Positions 6,423-7,729 of a stretch of DNA of 7,729 bases are shown piece by piece (within the stretch, counting starts at the first letter, position 1; the number at the start of each line of letters is the position of its first letter). The stretch covers positions 1 to 7,729 of the forward strand of contig CACZQT010000211.1 in the NCBI GenBank assembly GCA_902783295.1, given 5' to 3'. This DNA comes from an uncultured Lachnospiraceae bacterium. GTDB taxonomy: Bacteria > Bacillota > Clostridia > Lachnospirales > Lachnospiraceae. The translations under genes were made by a program, and so were the position numbers. Below the pieces are notes generated by a model. It was not told the DNA's origin and did not search any database. It saw only the letters and a program-made list of their open reading frames with translations.

Positions 6423-7298
6423 TCAGTCCATAATGGCAGTTCCCTGCAGCCAGATGTCTCCTTTGAAACGGCGGCCGACAGCAGGCGCTCCCAGAAGATC
6501 AACCGTATTGATGGTCACAGTAATCTGGATATTATTGCATTCCATCTGCATGTGCCAGCATTCTTCGCCGGTCAGGGAATTCCGGATCTTTTCGACGCTC
6601 TGGATTTCTCCGACCACGGAATACTGATCGGATTCCAGCCCGTAAGGCATGAAGCAGGTATCCACAATCGAATAGACATCCTCCCGGATGATCCGCCTGG
6701 AAACGTTCTGGAAGATGCTCATATCTTCCGCTGCCAGGCTTTCCATAGCTTCTTCGTCACCATTTTTAGCGGCTTCTACCAGGTTTTCGCGCTTGGCGGC
6801 GGCCGCTTTAATCTTCTCTTTCTCCTGCGGCGTTTTCCTGACGGGCAGCAGAATTTTTCCGGAAATGCAGAGACCGTTCAGAGATACCCCTTTCATGGGA
6901 AGCGGACGGCTCGTCTGACGCTGCCGGTACATATATTCAATTCCGTTGTTCAGGTAAAAAATCAGGGAGATCCCCATACCCGGATCATCGATAATTCCCC
7001 CAAAGGCCAGACGGTCGGAATGCCGCTCTACACTGCAGTCCTGACGGCTGGATACCAGAGGGCTCAGTACATAAGGATAATAATATTCCTCATGAACCTC
7101 TCCGTTTTCCTTTACTTCCCCGAAGAGGCGGACTCCGATATTTTCCCCGAAGCTCTTTCCGAAATATCCGTATTTTTCCCCTTCGTCTCCCAGATAAAGG
7201 GAAGAATCGGGGGATTGCTTGACCAGTGCCAGCAGTTCCCGGATATCTTTTTTCCGTATATACTGACTGAAGCCAATCGCTCTCAAGTATTTATGCAT
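6423..7298 (-). CDS. DUF3881-like conserved protein of unknown function
   Basis: The product has 291 residues, with no signal peptide or membrane segment. The start MHKYLRAIGFS and the end ITVTINTVDLLGAPAVGRRFKGDIWLQG match my memory of the DUF3881 family found in Lachnospiraceae and related Clostridia. No function is established for that family as far as I know, and I see no catalytic or nucleotide-binding motif. The middle (about 155-205) is rich in Ala, Lys and Glu and probably helical (TPQEKEKIKAAAAKRENLVEAA); the two ends look like alpha/beta structure. The start at 7298 has an AAAAGGAA-like ribosome binding site about 9 nt upstream. Transcription probably starts near 7436 and ends at the hairpin 6325-6375. 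A 335-residue open frame on the opposite strand is its shadow. Coding status is firm; the family name rests on recognition alone. Confidence 0.8.
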   Translation of the reverse strand: MHKYLRAIGFSQYIRKKDIRELLALVKQSPDSSLYLGDEGEKYGYFGKSFGENIGVRLFGEVKENGEVHEEYYYPYVLSPLVSSRQDCSVERHSDRLAFGGIIDDPGMGISLIFYLNNGIEYMYRQRQTSRPLPMKGVSLNGLCISGKILLPVRKTPQEKEKIKAAAAKRENLVEAAKNGDEEAMESLAAEDMSIFQNVSRRIIREDVYSIVDTCFMPYGLESDQYSVVGEIQSVEKIRNSLTGEECWHMQMECNNIQITVTINTVDLLGAPAVGRRFKGDIWLQGTAIMD

Positions 7299-7524
7299 AA
7301 AGAATTATTCCTTTTTCTGACAGAACTGATGAACTTTCCTGATCAAGTTTTTCTGATTCAAGGCGTTTTCTTTTCAGTTCAGTGATTTTCCGCTTTTGCC
7401 GGGCATAGATCGGAATGTCTTTCTCTCCGGCATAACTATAGTAGTATACATGACATCCTGCTTCATTGCAATAGGGAAGTAAGATGGATACGGGGCGGAG
7501 ACACATGGAGACATGCGGAGACAT
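7291..7524 (-). other. Doubtful small open frame upstream of the DUF3881-like gene
   Basis: A minus-strand frame from ATG 7524 gives 77 residues and ends 8 nt inside the DUF3881-like gene (overlap ATGCATAA). Its last 35 residues are strongly charged (RQKRKITELKRKRLESEKLD). The upstream half is Cys/Tyr-rich and like no family I know. The promoter at 7443-7471 lies inside it, and there is no good ribosome binding site. It is more likely leader RNA than a protein; an extension to 7692 would cross the CsoR promoter and start codon and is not credible. Confidence 0.2.
7443..7471 (-). promoter_or_regulatory. Sigma-A promoter for the DUF3881-like gene
   Basis: On the minus strand TTGCAA (7471-7466), exactly 17 bp, then TATACT (7448-7443). 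The expected start of transcription is near 7436, giving about 140 nt of leader before ATG 7298. No convincing gene lies in that leader. A frame that ends 8 nt inside the DUF3881-like gene crosses this promoter and is probably not translated in full. Confidence 0.65.
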
Positions 7525-7535
7525 AAGTCCGCCCC
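7492..7535. repeat. Three phased 10-bp direct repeats inside an inverted repeat
   Basis: GGAGACACAT (7497-7506), GGAGACATGC (7507-7516) and GGAGACATAA (7517-7526) are head-to-tail copies, one DNA helical turn apart, sharing GGAGACA. They are bounded by GGGGCGG (7492-7498) and its inverted copy CCGCCCC (7529-7535). A reverse copy of the unit core, GTCTCC, follows at 7538-7543. The block starts about 25 bp upstream of the -35 box of the DUF3881-like gene and ends about 45 bp before the CsoR promoter. It may be a regulator site or a decayed REP-like element. Confidence 0.55.
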
Positions 7536-7579
7536 CTGTCTCCCGCCTGTCCAAGCCTGAACTTTTTCCCGCAGTTCTC

Positions 7580-7608
7580 TTGACATATACCCCAAGGGGG
7601 TATATAAT
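7580..7608 (+). promoter_or_regulatory. Consensus sigma-A promoter of the CsoR-family gene
   Basis: Both boxes are perfect consensus: TTGACA (7580-7585), a 17-bp spacer, TATAAT (7603-7608). The expected start of transcription is near 7615. The spacer is almost wholly filled by an operator, so this strong promoter is built to be shut off by a repressor. Confidence 0.9.
7586..7604. promoter_or_regulatory. CsoR-type operator 1, within the promoter spacer
   Basis: TATACCCCAAGGGGGTATA is a perfect inverted repeat with 8-bp arms TATACCCC/GGGGTATA around AAG. It matches the form of known copper-sensing CsoR sites (ATACCC..GGGGTAT) in Firmicutes. It runs from the edge of the -35 box into the -10 box, so a bound repressor would block RNA polymerase. 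Confidence 0.85.
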
Positions 7609-7619
7609 GCTCACCGTAA

Positions 7620-7640
7620 GCAAACCCCCCGGGGGTATGC
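7620..7640. promoter_or_regulatory. CsoR-type operator 2, at the start of the transcript
   Basis: Arms GCAAACCCCC (7620-7629) and GGGGGTATGC (7631-7640) are inverted copies with one mismatch around a single C. The right half is the same GGGGGTAT half-site as in operator 1. The two site centres (7595 and 7630) are 35 bp apart. It lies just after the predicted transcription start. Confidence 0.75.
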
Positions 7641-7668
7641 GGAATGCGATGAAAGGAAGGACCGCGCC

Positions 7669-7729
7669 ATGAATGACAGCCTTTGTCCCCATTGCGGAGA
7701 GCGAAAAAAAGAGAGATCCGAAGAGGAGA
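7669..7729 (+). CDS. csoR: CsoR-family metal-sensing transcriptional repressor (N-terminus only, cut by window edge)
   Basis: Only the first 20 codons are present: M-N-D-S-L, then CPHCGERKKERSEEE. The ERSEEE segment matches the start of helix 1 in Clostridial CsoR/FrmR-family (DUF156) repressors, which often have a short Cys/His- and Lys-rich N-terminal tail; here CPHC (C6, H8, C9) could also bind metal. The start is supported by AAGGAAGG (7653-7660), 8 nt upstream. The copper ligands expected in CsoR (Cys-His-Cys in helix 2) lie beyond the window. The promoter carries two CsoR-type operators, so the protein probably represses its own gene until copper binds and releases it. RcnR, FrmR or CstR members share this fold; the operator form favours CsoR. 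The gene symbol rests on the operators plus this short start. Confidence 0.72.
   Translation, partial: MNDSLCPHCGERKKERSEEE

Noticed and set aside
6378..7385. 335-residue plus-strand open frame
   Set aside because: It is longer than the opposite DUF3881-like frame but begins beside the shared terminator, has no ribosome binding site, and its product shows no family features, whereas the minus frame has recognisable ends, a promoter and a terminator.
7525..7692. Upstream extension of the minus-strand frame from 7524 to 7692
   Set aside because: It would cover the two CsoR-type operators, the consensus promoter and the start codon of the CsoR-family gene on the other strand.
1..7729. CRISPR array, insertion sequence, phage, toxin-antitoxin or tRNA genes
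   Set aside because: There are no regularly spaced direct repeats of CRISPR length, no transposase or integrase motifs, and no tRNA-like cloverleaf that I could find. The genes look like ordinary chromosomal genes.

Overview
The window looks like chromosomal DNA from a Clostridia bacterium, most likely a Lachnospiraceae-type Firmicute. The signs are strong AGGAGG-type ribosome binding sites, sigma-A promoters with exact 17-bp spacers, roughly balanced base composition, a DUF3881-like protein (a family I associate with Lachnospiraceae and relatives), a secreted beta-helix/FN3/Ig-like protein, and the N-terminus of a CsoR-type regulator behind a typical Firmicute copper operator. I see no transposase, phage, CRISPR, tRNA or rRNA sequence. 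The assignment is by recognition only; no search was run.

Layout: (1) 1-1368, minus strand: an ABC-F ATPase running off the left edge and cut inside its second ATPase domain. (2) 1369-1992: a divergent control region with no convincing protein gene. It holds a minus-strand promoter for the ABC-F gene (about 320 nt of leader, with a possible 4-codon leader peptide), a 23-bp palindrome, and a strong extended -10 promoter for the rightward gene with a leader of about 150 nt that can fold in alternative ways. (3) 1993-4269, plus: a large secreted modular surface protein. (4) 4305-5279, plus: a Gfo/Idh/MocA oxidoreductase resembling dihydrodiol dehydrogenase, only 35 nt downstream with no terminator between. 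(5) 5319-5348: a GC-rich terminator-like hairpin. (6) 5371-6297, plus: a serine alpha/beta hydrolase of the monoacylglycerol lipase/lysophospholipase type. (7) 6325-6375: a two-way terminator between convergent genes. (8) 6423-7298, minus: a DUF3881-like protein with its own promoter at 7443-7471. (9) 7492-7535: phased 10-bp repeats inside a short inverted repeat. (10) 7580-7729, plus: a consensus promoter carrying two copper-type operators, then the first 20 codons of a CsoR-family repressor, cut by the right edge.

The genes do not form one pathway. The most informative parts are the two divergent control regions. The left one drives a ribosome-associated ABC-F protein and a secreted surface protein from back-to-back promoters, both with long leaders. 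The right one drives the DUF3881-like gene and a probably self-repressed, metal-responsive regulator whose targets (by analogy a copper P-type ATPase or copper chaperone) would lie beyond the window. I found no clear evidence of an entirely new multi-gene system; the candidates for new biology are the leaders and repeats listed in the findings.
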